Origin: Erythrobacter sp. HKB08
GTDB taxonomy: Bacteria; Pseudomonadota; Alphaproteobacteria; Sphingomonadales; Sphingomonadaceae
Direction of reading: 5' to 3'
Length of the DNA: 64,000 bases
NCBI RefSeq assembly: GCF_004114695.1
Contig: NZ_CP035310.1
Span: forward strand, 1,843,501 to 1,907,500
This document shows positions 26,134 through 34,240 of the stretch, one piece after another. The first letter of the stretch is position 1. The number at the start of each line of letters is the position of its first letter. Both the position numbers and the translations under genes were made by a program. Below the pieces are notes generated by a model. That model saw nothing but the letters and a program-made list of their open reading frames with translations. It was not told the DNA's origin and made no database searches.

Positions 26134-28445
26134 CCGAGCCTTTCTTCCACTTCGCGCCTGATCGTCTCGATCAGCGAAGGATCCGTGGTCAGGCGCCCGG
26201 CTTCCTCGTCGAGTATGGCGTGGAAGGCGCGGCGCTTGAAGGCGAGGCAATCCTTGTGGGCGATCGGCTTGCCGACAGTCGAGCAGACCATGTCGATCAT
26301 CCGCTCCGCGCCGTGAAGTCGGCCCCAGAGGTAATCGTTCTCGCGATAAGTCCGGCTGAAGAACGCTCCGAAATTGTAGAACTCGATGCCCCTTAGCGTG
26401 GCCCTCGTACCGCCTTCTCGTATCGAGCGGGCGTCGTCGGGACTGATGCGATCGACCTTGATCGGGTCGAATTCAGTGAGCCCCTCTTGCCCCATCAGCG
26501 GCAAGGTCGCGATGTCGTAGAACGGGAAGCCGAGGTAGGTCAGGAGCATCTTGCGGCGCAAGTTCTGTGGCATTTGCGCGAGAGCTTCGGACAGTCGCTC
26601 CTCCGCCTCCTGGTCGACGGCCGGCAAGAGCCGCCTTTCGGCCAGCGCATCGAGGACCGCACCCGGGTCTTCCATCACCCTGGCCGCCAGCTCGCCGAAG
26701 TCCTCGCCGAGCGCATCGATCTCGTCCCGTTCGTCGTAGAGCGAGAGGATCTGGTAGATCAGCCCGCGAGCGCGATCGACTTCCTCGTCGTCGATCTCCG
26801 GATCGGCTTCCCATTCGCGGGACAGGCGGCGGATCAACAGGCGAAGGCGACGCAGGCGAAAACCGATGTCGTGCGCGCGGAAGAAGGCGATGGCCTCGCC
26901 GCTGGCACCGCCCTTGCGCCCGGACAGCGACGCGAGCCCGCGATCATCGAGGGTGCGGCGGAATGCATCGACTATGGGCGCATGATCCGGCAGGTCAAGG
27001 ACAGGGGCGGCGCGCAAGGTGATCGCTGCGAGGTCTTCGAGGATGCCGGCATATTTGACCTGCGCATAGGACTGGAATGCGTATCCCGCATCGAAGGCAG
27101 CCTGCTCCTGCGCCTTGTTGCGCCAGGTGACGAGCCGCTTGGTCGTGGGCCGGTCGAGGAACAGGGTTCGCCCGAAGAGCTTTTCGACCGCTTCCTCGAC
27201 CTCGCCGCGCAGGGCGGAGACCATCTGCCGCAAGCGCTCCGCTTCGCGCGTCTGGCGCTCGAGCACTTCGAGGTTGTCGCGGATGGGCTGTTCACGAGGG
27301 ATCGTCGACAACGAGCCGAGGATCGCTCCGAAAAAGCCCACCTCGTTGTCGCCATTCTCGCGGAAGGAGCCGAAGCGGTCGGGTCGGGGGTCGACATAGA
27401 CAAAGCGCCGGTCGACTTCGCGCTGGGCAGGGCGCCCACGTAGCGCGCGGATAGCGCCGTCGAACGGCTTGTTGACCAGCACCGAGCCGTCGATCAGCGA
27501 GACCTTGTGCGTGTCGTCGTTGCGCACATGGGCGGGCATCACGCGGCCGAGGAAATCTTCCCTGCCGGGCCAGTCACGCCCGCGCTGTTCTCCTAGCCGG
27601 TCGATTTCGGCAAGGGTGAGGGGTGGGAAGGCCCCGGGGAAGCTCGCCGTTGCCCTTGCTGCCAATGTCAGTTCGAGCAGGTTGGCGATGTCGCTGCCTC
27701 CTTCGCCGGAGGAATGCGAAGAGAATTCGATCGGCATCCGATGCTCGGTCTCCTCGACAACCGGAGGGCTGTTGAGGCGGAGCAATTCGCGGTGCCCCTT
27801 GAAGTCGGTCGCGGTCACGAAAAGGTTGATCGGATGGCCGGGCGGCAGGAGCGGTTTTTCGACCGGAGCCTGCGCCATCGCCTCGAACGCATCGTACAGG
27901 AGACCTGAGAAATTATCGCCCGAGAAGGGTGGCTGGAACCAGCGCGACCTGACGAAATGCGAGACCTTGCGGCGCACTTCGTCCCGCGTTTCGGGGGCTA
28001 CGCTTTCCGAGACCACATTGCCCGGCCGGCTGAACAGCCACCACGCGATCGGCGTCGCCCAGAACTTGGCGAATTTCCACACCGGGCGGGCATCGGGGTC
28101 GAGCAGGCGATCGACGTCCGCCGTATCGAGCCACAGGTCGGTCAGCGGCTCGAGCGACTGGCCCGAATGGACCGCTTGGGCGAGGAAAACCGCATTGATG
28201 CCGCCTGCGCTCGCACCGGAAAGGATATCCGGCAGGACGCGCAACTTCAGGTCGCAGTCGCTTTCGATATGCTCGAGCAGCTCGCGGTAAACGCCTTGTA
28301 CACCGCTGCTCTTGGGTTCGCGCGCATGGAACGACCTGCTCGATCGCGCGAGCTTCCAGAGCTCCTTCGTGACGCCATGCATGTAGATCGCCAGGCTGAC
28401 ACCGCCATAGCAAACCAGTGCAATCCTGAGCTCTTTCTGCCGCAT
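26130..28445 (-). CDS. Patatin-like phospholipase, DUF3376 type
   Basis: A 771-residue cytoplasmic patatin-like protein. The oxyanion region ALVCYGGVSLAIYMHGVTKE at the N-terminus and the nucleophile elbow GASAG (S79) give the lipase core. The catalytic aspartate is D319 in LIDGS, where the usual DGG/DGA is DGS. The C-terminal 400 residues are the long helical extension of the DUF3376 group, which has unknown function. The lipid substrate is not known. The final CTAG is shared with the upstream-converging hydrolase. A possible EcfG promoter lies before the ATG. Confidence 0.88.
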   Translation of the reverse strand: MRQKELRIALVCYGGVSLAIYMHGVTKELWKLARSSRSFHAREPKSSGVQGVYRELLEHIESDCDLKLRVLPDILSGASAGGINAVFLAQAVHSGQSLEPLTDLWLDTADVDRLLDPDARPVWKFAKFWATPIAWWLFSRPGNVVSESVAPETRDEVRRKVSHFVRSRWFQPPFSGDNFSGLLYDAFEAMAQAPVEKPLLPPGHPINLFVTATDFKGHRELLRLNSPPVVEETEHRMPIEFSSHSSGEGGSDIANLLELTLAARATASFPGAFPPLTLAEIDRLGEQRGRDWPGREDFLGRVMPAHVRNDDTHKVSLIDGSVLVNKPFDGAIRALRGRPAQREVDRRFVYVDPRPDRFGSFRENGDNEVGFFGAILGSLSTIPREQPIRDNLEVLERQTREAERLRQMVSALRGEVEEAVEKLFGRTLFLDRPTTKRLVTWRNKAQEQAAFDAGYAFQSYAQVKYAGILEDLAAITLRAAPVLDLPDHAPIVDAFRRTLDDRGLASLSGRKGGASGEAIAFFRAHDIGFRLRRLRLLIRRLSREWEADPEIDDEEVDRARGLIYQILSLYDERDEIDALGEDFGELAARVMEDPGAVLDALAERRLLPAVDQEAEERLSEALAQMPQNLRRKMLLTYLGFPFYDIATLPLMGQEGLTEFDPIKVDRISPDDARSIREGGTRATLRGIEFYNFGAFFSRTYRENDYLWGRLHGAERMIDMVCSTVGKPIAHKDCLAFKRRAFHAILDEEAGRLTTDPSLIETIRREVEERLG

Positions 28446-28465
28446 GCCTTGCTTGTGGCGGGCAA

Positions 28466-28489
28466 AACTCGTGAAGGCAATTGCGTTCC
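28466..28489 (-). promoter_or_regulatory. Tentative EcfG-type stress promoter for the patatin gene
   Basis: On the minus strand GGAAC (28489-28485) is followed after 16 bases by GTT (28468-28466), similar to the alphaproteobacterial general-stress pattern GGAAC-N16/17-cGTT. The spacing is one base short if the C is counted. It lies 20 bases before the ATG. Weak support. Confidence 0.28.
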
Positions 28490-28516
28490 ACCTATGTTCT
28501 GTTTACCGCTGGGGAC

Positions 28517-29881
28517 ATGGCCAAGCCCAAGAAGCGTTTCGTCTGCCAGAATTGTGGCTCGATTTCCTCGCGTTGGCAGGGGCAGTGCCCCGATTGCGCG
28601 GAATGGAACACGCTGGTCGAGGACGCGCCGGCGACCGTTTTTTCGCAGAAGCACGATTTGTCGAGCGGCGGCCGCAAGGTGGAATTCGAGGCGCTGGACG
28701 AACCGGGTGAACCGCTGAAGCGGAGGCCGACCGGCCTTGCGGAGTTCGACCGAGCGCTGGGGGGCGGTCTGGTCCCCGGTTCGGCAATCCTGATGGGCGG
28801 CGATCCGGGTATCGGCAAGTCGACGCTCCTGCTGCAGGCGGCTGCGACGATCGCGAAGGATGGCGGCTCTGCAGTCTATATCAGCGGCGAGGAAGCGGCC
28901 GGGCAGGTGCGGATGCGCGCCTCGCGCCTCGGCGTTGCCGATGCTCCGATCAAACTGGCGGCTGCGACTTCGGTCCGCGACATCCTGACGACGCTCAACG
29001 CGAGCGAGCCGCCGGCATTGCTTGTGATCGATTCGATCCAGACGATGCATTCCGACACGATCGAGGGCGCGCCCGGCACCGTCAGCCAGGTGCGCGGATG
29101 CGCGTTCGAGCTGATCCGCTACGCCAAGGAAAACGGGGTGGCACTTGTCCTCGTCGGACACGTCACGAAGGACGGCAATATCGCCGGCCCCCGCGTGCTC
29201 GAACACATGGTTGACGTAGTGATGAGCTTCGAGGGGGAACGCAGCCATCAGTACCGCATCCTGCGCGCTCTCAAGAACCGCTTCGGCGCGGTCGACGAGA
29301 TCGGCGTTTTCTCGATGGCGGGTAGCGGGCTCGAAGAAGTTGGCAATCCGTCGATGCTGTTCCTGTCCGGGCGTGACGAGCCGCTCGCCGGTAGCGCGGT
29401 CTTCCCGGCGCTCGAAGGGACGCGCCCGGTGCTGGTCGAAGTGCAGGCGCTCATCGTCCGGTTGCAATCGGGTGCGACACCTCGGCGGGCCGTGGTTGGT
29501 TGGGACAGCGGCCGCCTGGCCATGCTGCTCGCGGTTCTCGAATCGCGCTGCGGTCTGAATTTCAGCTCCGCAGAAGTTTATCTCAACGTCGCGGGCGGTT
29601 ATCGCCTGTCGGATCCTGCAGCGGACGTTGCGGTTGCTGCTGCGCTCGTCTCGGCGCTTGCCGATAAACCGCTCGCAACCAACAGCGTATGGTTCGGAGA
29701 AGTCTCGCTCGCCGGGGAAATCCGCCCAGTCGCCCATTCCGGGGTGCGGATGCGCGAGGCTGCGAAGCTGGGTTTCGGCGTGGGATATGGGCCAGGGGAT
29801 GCGGATGGTTCAGCCGGTCTTAACTACCGTTCTCTCAAGCAATTGGCCAATCTCGTTGACCGAGTAATGGCATCGGCTTAA
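28517..29881 (+). CDS. radA: DNA repair protein RadA
   Basis: A 454-residue RecA-related ATPase that assists branch migration in recombination. The N-terminal C4 zinc finger is C10, C13, C24, C27 (CQNCGSISSRWQGQCPDC). Walker A is GGDPGIGKSTLLLQ, and the RadA-specific KNRFGAVDEIGVF motif is present. The C-terminal Lon-protease-like domain covers the last 170 residues (VYLNVAGGYRLSDPAADVAV). The ATG at 28517 begins MAKPKKRFVCQNCG; an upstream ATG 12 codons earlier is unlikely. Confidence 0.96.
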   Translation: MAKPKKRFVCQNCGSISSRWQGQCPDCAEWNTLVEDAPATVFSQKHDLSSGGRKVEFEALDEPGEPLKRRPTGLAEFDRALGGGLVPGSAILMGGDPGIGKSTLLLQAAATIAKDGGSAVYISGEEAAGQVRMRASRLGVADAPIKLAAATSVRDILTTLNASEPPALLVIDSIQTMHSDTIEGAPGTVSQVRGCAFELIRYAKENGVALVLVGHVTKDGNIAGPRVLEHMVDVVMSFEGERSHQYRILRALKNRFGAVDEIGVFSMAGSGLEEVGNPSMLFLSGRDEPLAGSAVFPALEGTRPVLVEVQALIVRLQSGATPRRAVVGWDSGRLAMLLAVLESRCGLNFSSAEVYLNVAGGYRLSDPAADVAVAAALVSALADKPLATNSVWFGEVSLAGEIRPVAHSGVRMREAAKLGFGVGYGPGDADGSAGLNYRSLKQLANLVDRVMASA

Positions 29882-29894
29882 TTCAGCGGCGGAC

Positions 29895-30419
29895 ATGACG
29901 GGTTTCGATATCATCGTATTGGGTATTGTCGCGGTTGCGGCAATTGGCGGCTTCATGCGCGGACTGGTGCAGGAGGTGCTGTCTCTGGCATCGTGGATCC
30001 TCGCGATTTTCGCGATCCACTACCTGCATACGCCGCTCTATTCGGCACTCGCACCCTATACCGGCGCAAGCATCCCGACGGCGATTCTCGCCTTCGTCCT
30101 GCTGCTGCTCATTCCCTATGCTGCGATGAAGCTTATCGCGGGCCGGGTCGGTGAGGCATCGCGCAACTCGATTCTCGGTCCGATCGACCGCGTGCTCGGC
30201 TTCGGCTTCGGCGCGATCAAGGGCGCGCTGATCGTGGTCATCGCCTTCTCCTTGCTGGTCCTCGGCTACGACACGGTCTGGGGTATCGCGGGTCGTCCGG
30301 CCTGGATCACGACTGCGCGCACCTATCCGGTGGTCAATGCATCGACCGACGCGCTGGTCCAGATGGTCGAGGAGCGCCGCACGCGCCTGCGTGCCGAGCA
30401 GGAAGCGGCCGAGAATTGA
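29895..30419 (+). CDS. cvpA: CvpA family membrane protein
   Basis: A 174-residue inner-membrane protein of the CvpA family, first named for colicin V production and linked to envelope homeostasis. It has hydrophobic helices at about 3-22, 28-45, 60-80 and 102-122. The family signature FDIIVLGIVAVAAIGGFMRG and GLVQEVLSLASWILAI is at the N-terminus, followed by RNSILGPIDRVLGFGFGAIK. The C-terminus is a charged cytoplasmic helix (RRTRLRAEQEAAEN). It is 13 bases downstream of radA. Confidence 0.88.
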   Translation: MTGFDIIVLGIVAVAAIGGFMRGLVQEVLSLASWILAIFAIHYLHTPLYSALAPYTGASIPTAILAFVLLLLIPYAAMKLIAGRVGEASRNSILGPIDRVLGFGFGAIKGALIVVIAFSLLVLGYDTVWGIAGRPAWITTARTYPVVNASTDALVQMVEERRTRLRAEQEAAEN

Positions 30420-30422
30420 GCC

Positions 30423-30863
30423 ATGGCGGCGTCTGCTGCTGACAAGCTCTACACACCGACGATCCTGGCGCTGGCGGTCGAGCTGGCGAATTATCCAAAT
30501 GCATCGGACCTCGAACTGAAAGGCGAGGCGCGCTCGAAAAGCTGCGGTTCGACCGTCGATGTGGGAATTGGTCCCGGTCCGGATCGGAAGATCAGCGAGA
30601 TCGGGATCTCGGTAAAGGCTTGTGCAATCGGACAGGCCGCAGCGGCCATTTTCGCCGCAGCCGCCAAGGGCAAGTCGCTTGACGAGCTAAAAGACGAACA
30701 GCGCCAGCTTGAGGGCTGGCTACGAAGCGGCGGTGCCACGCCGCGGATCAAACGTATCGAATTGCTCGAACATGCGCGTGAGTATCCTGCACGCCATGAT
30801 GCGATCCTTCTGCCGTGGAAGGCCGCGATTGCCGCGCTTTCCAATGGCCCGTCGCCTCGCTAG
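30423..30863 (+). CDS. NifU/IscU-like iron-sulfur scaffold protein
   Basis: A 146-residue protein with the NifU N-terminal fold. The first two ligand cysteines are present, C41 in SKSCGST and C67 in VKACAIGQAAAAI. The third conserved cysteine is not: the corresponding segment reads ARHDAILLPW. The ligand set is therefore incomplete compared with IscU, so cluster assembly may use another residue or the role may have changed. It starts three bases after cvpA. No isc or suf genes are adjacent. Confidence 0.78.
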   Translation: MAASAADKLYTPTILALAVELANYPNASDLELKGEARSKSCGSTVDVGIGPGPDRKISEIGISVKACAIGQAAAAIFAAAAKGKSLDELKDEQRQLEGWLRSGGATPRIKRIELLEHAREYPARHDAILLPWKAAIAALSNGPSPR

Positions 30864-30903
30864 ACCGCTTTCCCGATAAGCATACGCGGGGGAGAGCAAT
30901 CGT

Positions 30904-32538
30904 ATGAGCGAGAGTATCGCACTCAAGGACCGGGAACCGAGCGAGAAGGAAATCCGGCTCGTCATCGGTGCGAGTTCCGCCGGTACGATCTTCGAATGGT
31001 ACGATTTTTTCATCTACGGCACGCTCGCCTACATCCTGAAGGATGCCTTCTACGCGACCGACAACGACACGCTCGGCCTGCTGCTCGTCTGGTCGACCTT
31101 CGCGGTCGGTTTCGCTTTCCGTCCGATCGGCGCGATCCTGTTCGGCTTCCTAGGCGACAGGTTGGGACGCAAATACACCTTCCTCGTCACCGTCACGCTG
31201 ATGGGTATTGCGACGGCAGGGGTGGGCTTCATCCCGACCGTGCAGACGATCGGCATTGCGGCGCCGATCATCGTCATCCTACTGCGTGTCTTGCAGGGGC
31301 TCGCGCTCGGCGGGGAATACGGCGGGGCGGCGATTTACGTCGCCGAACATGCGCCCCCTGAAAAGCGCGGATATTACACGAGCTTCATCCAGGCGAGCGT
31401 CGCGGGCGGTTTCGTCCTGTCGATCGCGGTCGTCCTGGCCTGCCGCTTCCTGATCCCCGAAGACGATTTCGTGGCATGGGGCTGGCGCGTGCCTTTCCTG
31501 CTTTCGATCATCCTTCTCGGCATCTCGCTCTGGATGCGCCTGATGCTGTCCGAAAGCCCTGTTTTCCAGGCGATGAAGGAAGCGGGCGAAACGGCCAAGA
31601 ACCCGTTCGTAGAGAGCTTCACCTATCCCGGGAACAAGCGCCGCATCTTCGTCACCCTGTTCGGTGTGACCGGCATCCTGACCACGATCTGGTACACCGC
31701 GTTCTTCAGCGCGATGAGCTTCCTGCGCGGACCGATGCATGTCGACGATTTGACCGTGGAGCTGATCCTGTTTGTTTCCGGCCTCATCGCGATGACCTTC
31801 TACGTCATCGTCGGCAAATGGTCGGACACGATCGGGCGCAAGAGGCCGATTATCATCGGCGCGGTTGCAACACTCTTCCTGCTGTTCCCGGCGTTCTGGG
31901 GTCTGGGCAGCCTCGCCAATCCGGGGCTCGCGGAAGCGTCGGAACGCACGCCGATCGTCGTCACCGGACAGCAATGCACGACCGATCCCTTCGCCGACCT
32001 GTTCGACCGCGAGCAGACCGATTGCGGCAAGGTGCTGGAGACGCTGACGGCATCGGGTGTCGCCTACACCGTCGAAGCGGGGGGCACCCTCGGCATGTCG
32101 GCAGGCGGCAATGCGATCCCGATCGCGCCGGAGTGGCTCGAGAACGCAGGCGAGCGCCGCGACGGCATCCGCGCCGCACTGAGCGAATACGGCTTCGACT
32201 TCACCAAGCAGCAGCCCGGTATGGGCGCGATCCTCGGTATCGTCGCGATCCTTCTCGGGCTCGGCGTGTTGTCGGCGCTGACCTATGGCTCGGTAGCTGC
32301 GCTGCTGAGCGAAATGTTCCCGCCGAAGATCCGCTATTCCTCGATGTCGATCCCGTATCACATCGGTGCCGGCTACCTTGGTGGCTTCCTGCCGCTCATT
32401 GCAGGGGTGATCGTTGCGAGCACCGGGAATATCTATTCCGGCCTGTGGTACACCTGGGTCGTGGTAGCCTTCGGCGTGGTCGTCGCATGGTTCGGCTTGC
32501 CGTCGGGCCCACCGAAAGATTTCGAAGAGAATGGCTGA
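30904..32538 (+). CDS. MFS transporter, metabolite:H+ symporter type
   Basis: A 544-residue major facilitator protein resembling the MHS (KgtP/ProP) group. TIFEWYDFFIYGTLAYIL at the N-terminus and the motif GFLGDRLGRKYTFLV between helices 2 and 3 are typical, as is ALGGEYGGAAIYVAEHAPP. An unusual hydrophilic insertion of about 95-100 residues (roughly 31918-32214) with two cysteines (QQCTTD, TDCGKV) lies in the C-terminal half and accounts for the length beyond the usual 430-470. The substrate cannot be told from sequence. It overlaps alr by 8 bases. Confidence 0.85.
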   Translation: MSESIALKDREPSEKEIRLVIGASSAGTIFEWYDFFIYGTLAYILKDAFYATDNDTLGLLLVWSTFAVGFAFRPIGAILFGFLGDRLGRKYTFLVTVTLMGIATAGVGFIPTVQTIGIAAPIIVILLRVLQGLALGGEYGGAAIYVAEHAPPEKRGYYTSFIQASVAGGFVLSIAVVLACRFLIPEDDFVAWGWRVPFLLSIILLGISLWMRLMLSESPVFQAMKEAGETAKNPFVESFTYPGNKRRIFVTLFGVTGILTTIWYTAFFSAMSFLRGPMHVDDLTVELILFVSGLIAMTFYVIVGKWSDTIGRKRPIIIGAVATLFLLFPAFWGLGSLANPGLAEASERTPIVVTGQQCTTDPFADLFDREQTDCGKVLETLTASGVAYTVEAGGTLGMSAGGNAIPIAPEWLENAGERRDGIRAALSEYGFDFTKQQPGMGAILGIVAILLGLGVLSALTYGSVAALLSEMFPPKIRYSSMSIPYHIGAGYLGGFLPLIAGVIVASTGNIYSGLWYTWVVVAFGVVVAWFGLPSGPPKDFEENG

Positions 32539-33580
32539 CCTGCCGCCGGCTTCGCTCAGGCTCAAAATCGACCGGGATGCGATCGCGCATAACTGGCGCA
32601 CGCTCGATCGCATGTCCGGCGCCGCGGCAGCAGGCGCTGCGGTCAAGGCCGATGCCTATGGGGTGGGCGTCGACCATGCGGTGCCTGCCCTGCGGGATGC
32701 GGGTGCTCGCGCATTCTTCGTTGCGCACTGGAGCGAGGTTCCTGCGGTCCTGAAGCATGTCCCGGCGGAACAGGTCGCGGTACTGCATGGCCCTGCGAAT
32801 GCAGCCGATGCAGCTTTCGCCCGGGCGACAGGCGTCCTGCCCGTGATCAACAGCATCGCGCAGGCGCGTGTCTGGGCGGAAAGCGGCGGCGGACTGTGCC
32901 ATGTGATGGTCGATACGGGCATCAATCGCCTCGGCCTTTCGTTGGGCGATATCGGGGACGTGGCAGTCCAGGCACTCGAGGTCGATGTGCTGTTGTCGCA
33001 CCTCGCTTCGGCGGACGAGGACATTGCGAGCAACCGGAAGCAGCTAGAGCGTTTTGAAACCGCCATCGAGGCAGTCCCTCATCGCCGAACGAGCCTTGCC
33101 AACAGCGCGGGCATCGGGCTCGGCACAGAATACGCCTTCGACCTGACCCGACCGGGCCTTTCGCTGTATGGCGGCGTCCAGCGAGAGGAGCTGGTTCGAG
33201 AGATTAGGCAGGTCGTCTTTCCGCAGGCTGCAATCCTCCAGACCCGCCGGATCGAGGCGGGTGAGGGTGTCGGCTACAACGCCCAGTTCGTCGCGCCTTG
33301 CGACATGGGTATCGCGGTGGTTTCGCTCGGCTATGCAGATGGCTTCTTGCGGATGCTCGGACCCGATGCGGTATTCAGGTTCGACGGCAAGGAGCTGCCG
33401 GTTCTGGGCAAGGTCTCGATGGACATGATCGTCGTCGATGCCAGCGAGGTAAAGGACCTGCGCGAAGGGGACTGGGTGGATATACCTCTCTCGCTGCCCG
33501 AGACCGCCGCACGTTCCGGCCTGTCGCAGTACGAAATCCTGACCACGCTCGGTTCGCGCTATGATCGGGGGCTTGTTTAG
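32531..33580 (+). CDS. alr: Alanine racemase
   Basis: PLP enzyme (349 residues) that makes D-alanine for peptidoglycan. The PLP lysine is K39 in AAVKADAYGVG. HVMVDTGINRLGLSLGD and the catalytic tyrosine region GEGVGYNAQFVAP follow, then SLGYADGFLR and GKVSMDMIVVD. ATG 32531 overlaps the end of the transporter gene. The neighbouring transporter does not clearly relate to alanine. A single alr copy is visible. Confidence 0.93.
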   Translation: MADLPPASLRLKIDRDAIAHNWRTLDRMSGAAAAGAAVKADAYGVGVDHAVPALRDAGARAFFVAHWSEVPAVLKHVPAEQVAVLHGPANAADAAFARATGVLPVINSIAQARVWAESGGGLCHVMVDTGINRLGLSLGDIGDVAVQALEVDVLLSHLASADEDIASNRKQLERFETAIEAVPHRRTSLANSAGIGLGTEYAFDLTRPGLSLYGGVQREELVREIRQVVFPQAAILQTRRIEAGEGVGYNAQFVAPCDMGIAVVSLGYADGFLRMLGPDAVFRFDGKELPVLGKVSMDMIVVDASEVKDLREGDWVDIPLSLPETAARSGLSQYEILTTLGSRYDRGLV

Positions 33581-33601
33581 GACGGATATGTTGCACTGCA
33601 C

Positions 33602-33625
33602 TTGCTGCACCTGCTAATGCAGCAA
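33602..33625 (+). promoter_or_regulatory. Probable PhaR operator upstream of phaR
   Basis: TTGCTGCA (33602-33609) and TGCAGCAA (33618-33625) are perfect inverted repeats around an 8-base centre, and nested inside is CTGC-TAAT-GCAG (33611-33622). That matches the CTGC-N3/4-GCAG type of site described for PhaR in other alphaproteobacteria. Further TTGCA/GCA repeats flank it (33591-33600 and 33628-33635). The position just before the phaR ribosome site suggests autorepression. Confidence 0.6.
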
Positions 33626-33649
33626 AATTGCAGCATGAGAGGTGCTTAC

Positions 33650-34204
33650 ATGGCCAAGCGCAGCGCGCAGGATGGCGATACCATCATCATCAAGAAATAC
33701 GCCAACCGCCGACTCTACAACACCGGGTCGTCGAGCTACATCACGCTGGACGATCTGGCCAAGATGACCCGCGATAACGTCGACTTCAAAGTGGTCGATG
33801 CGAAGAGCGGGGACGACATCACCCATTCGATTCTCACGCAGATCATCATGGAGGAAGAGGCGAGCGGAAAGCAGATGCTGCCGGTCAGCTTCCTGCGTGA
33901 CCTGATCGCCATGTATGGCAATTCGATGCAGGCGATGATGCCTAGCTATCTCGAAGCCAGCATGGCGAACTTCCGCAAGAACCAGGCAAAGATCCAGGAA
34001 GCCTTCCAGAACGGCCTTTCCGGCAATCCGATTGCCAAGATCGCGGAAACCAACCTCGCCGTGATGAAGGCAATGGGCGAGGCTCTCCTGCCCGGCACCA
34101 AGGCCGATGCCGCCAAGCAGCCGCCAGAGGAAAAAAGCGAAATTGAGGCCTTGCGCAAGCAGATGGCCGCGATGCAGAAGAAACTCGACGAACTCGATAA
34201 ATAG
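33650..34204 (+). CDS. phaR: Polyhydroxyalkanoate synthesis repressor PhaR
   Basis: A 184-residue DNA-binding regulator of PHA granule genes. The N-terminal PHB/PHA accumulation regulator domain is clear: TIIIKKYANRRLYNTGSSSY, ITLDDLAKMTRDNVDFKVVD, and DDITHSILTQIIMEEEASGK. The C-terminus is helical with a coiled coil (EIEALRKQMAAMQKKLDELD). ATG 33650 follows the ribosome site GAGAGGTG; in-frame upstream ATGs fall within the operator. PHA synthase genes are not in the window. Proteins of this type bind both PHB and DNA, so granule formation relieves repression. Confidence 0.93.
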   Translation: MAKRSAQDGDTIIIKKYANRRLYNTGSSSYITLDDLAKMTRDNVDFKVVDAKSGDDITHSILTQIIMEEEASGKQMLPVSFLRDLIAMYGNSMQAMMPSYLEASMANFRKNQAKIQEAFQNGLSGNPIAKIAETNLAVMKAMGEALLPGTKADAAKQPPEEKSEIEALRKQMAAMQKKLDELDK

Positions 34205-34240
34205 GCGCCCATCGCGCCGACCAGATCAGCAGGAAAAACA

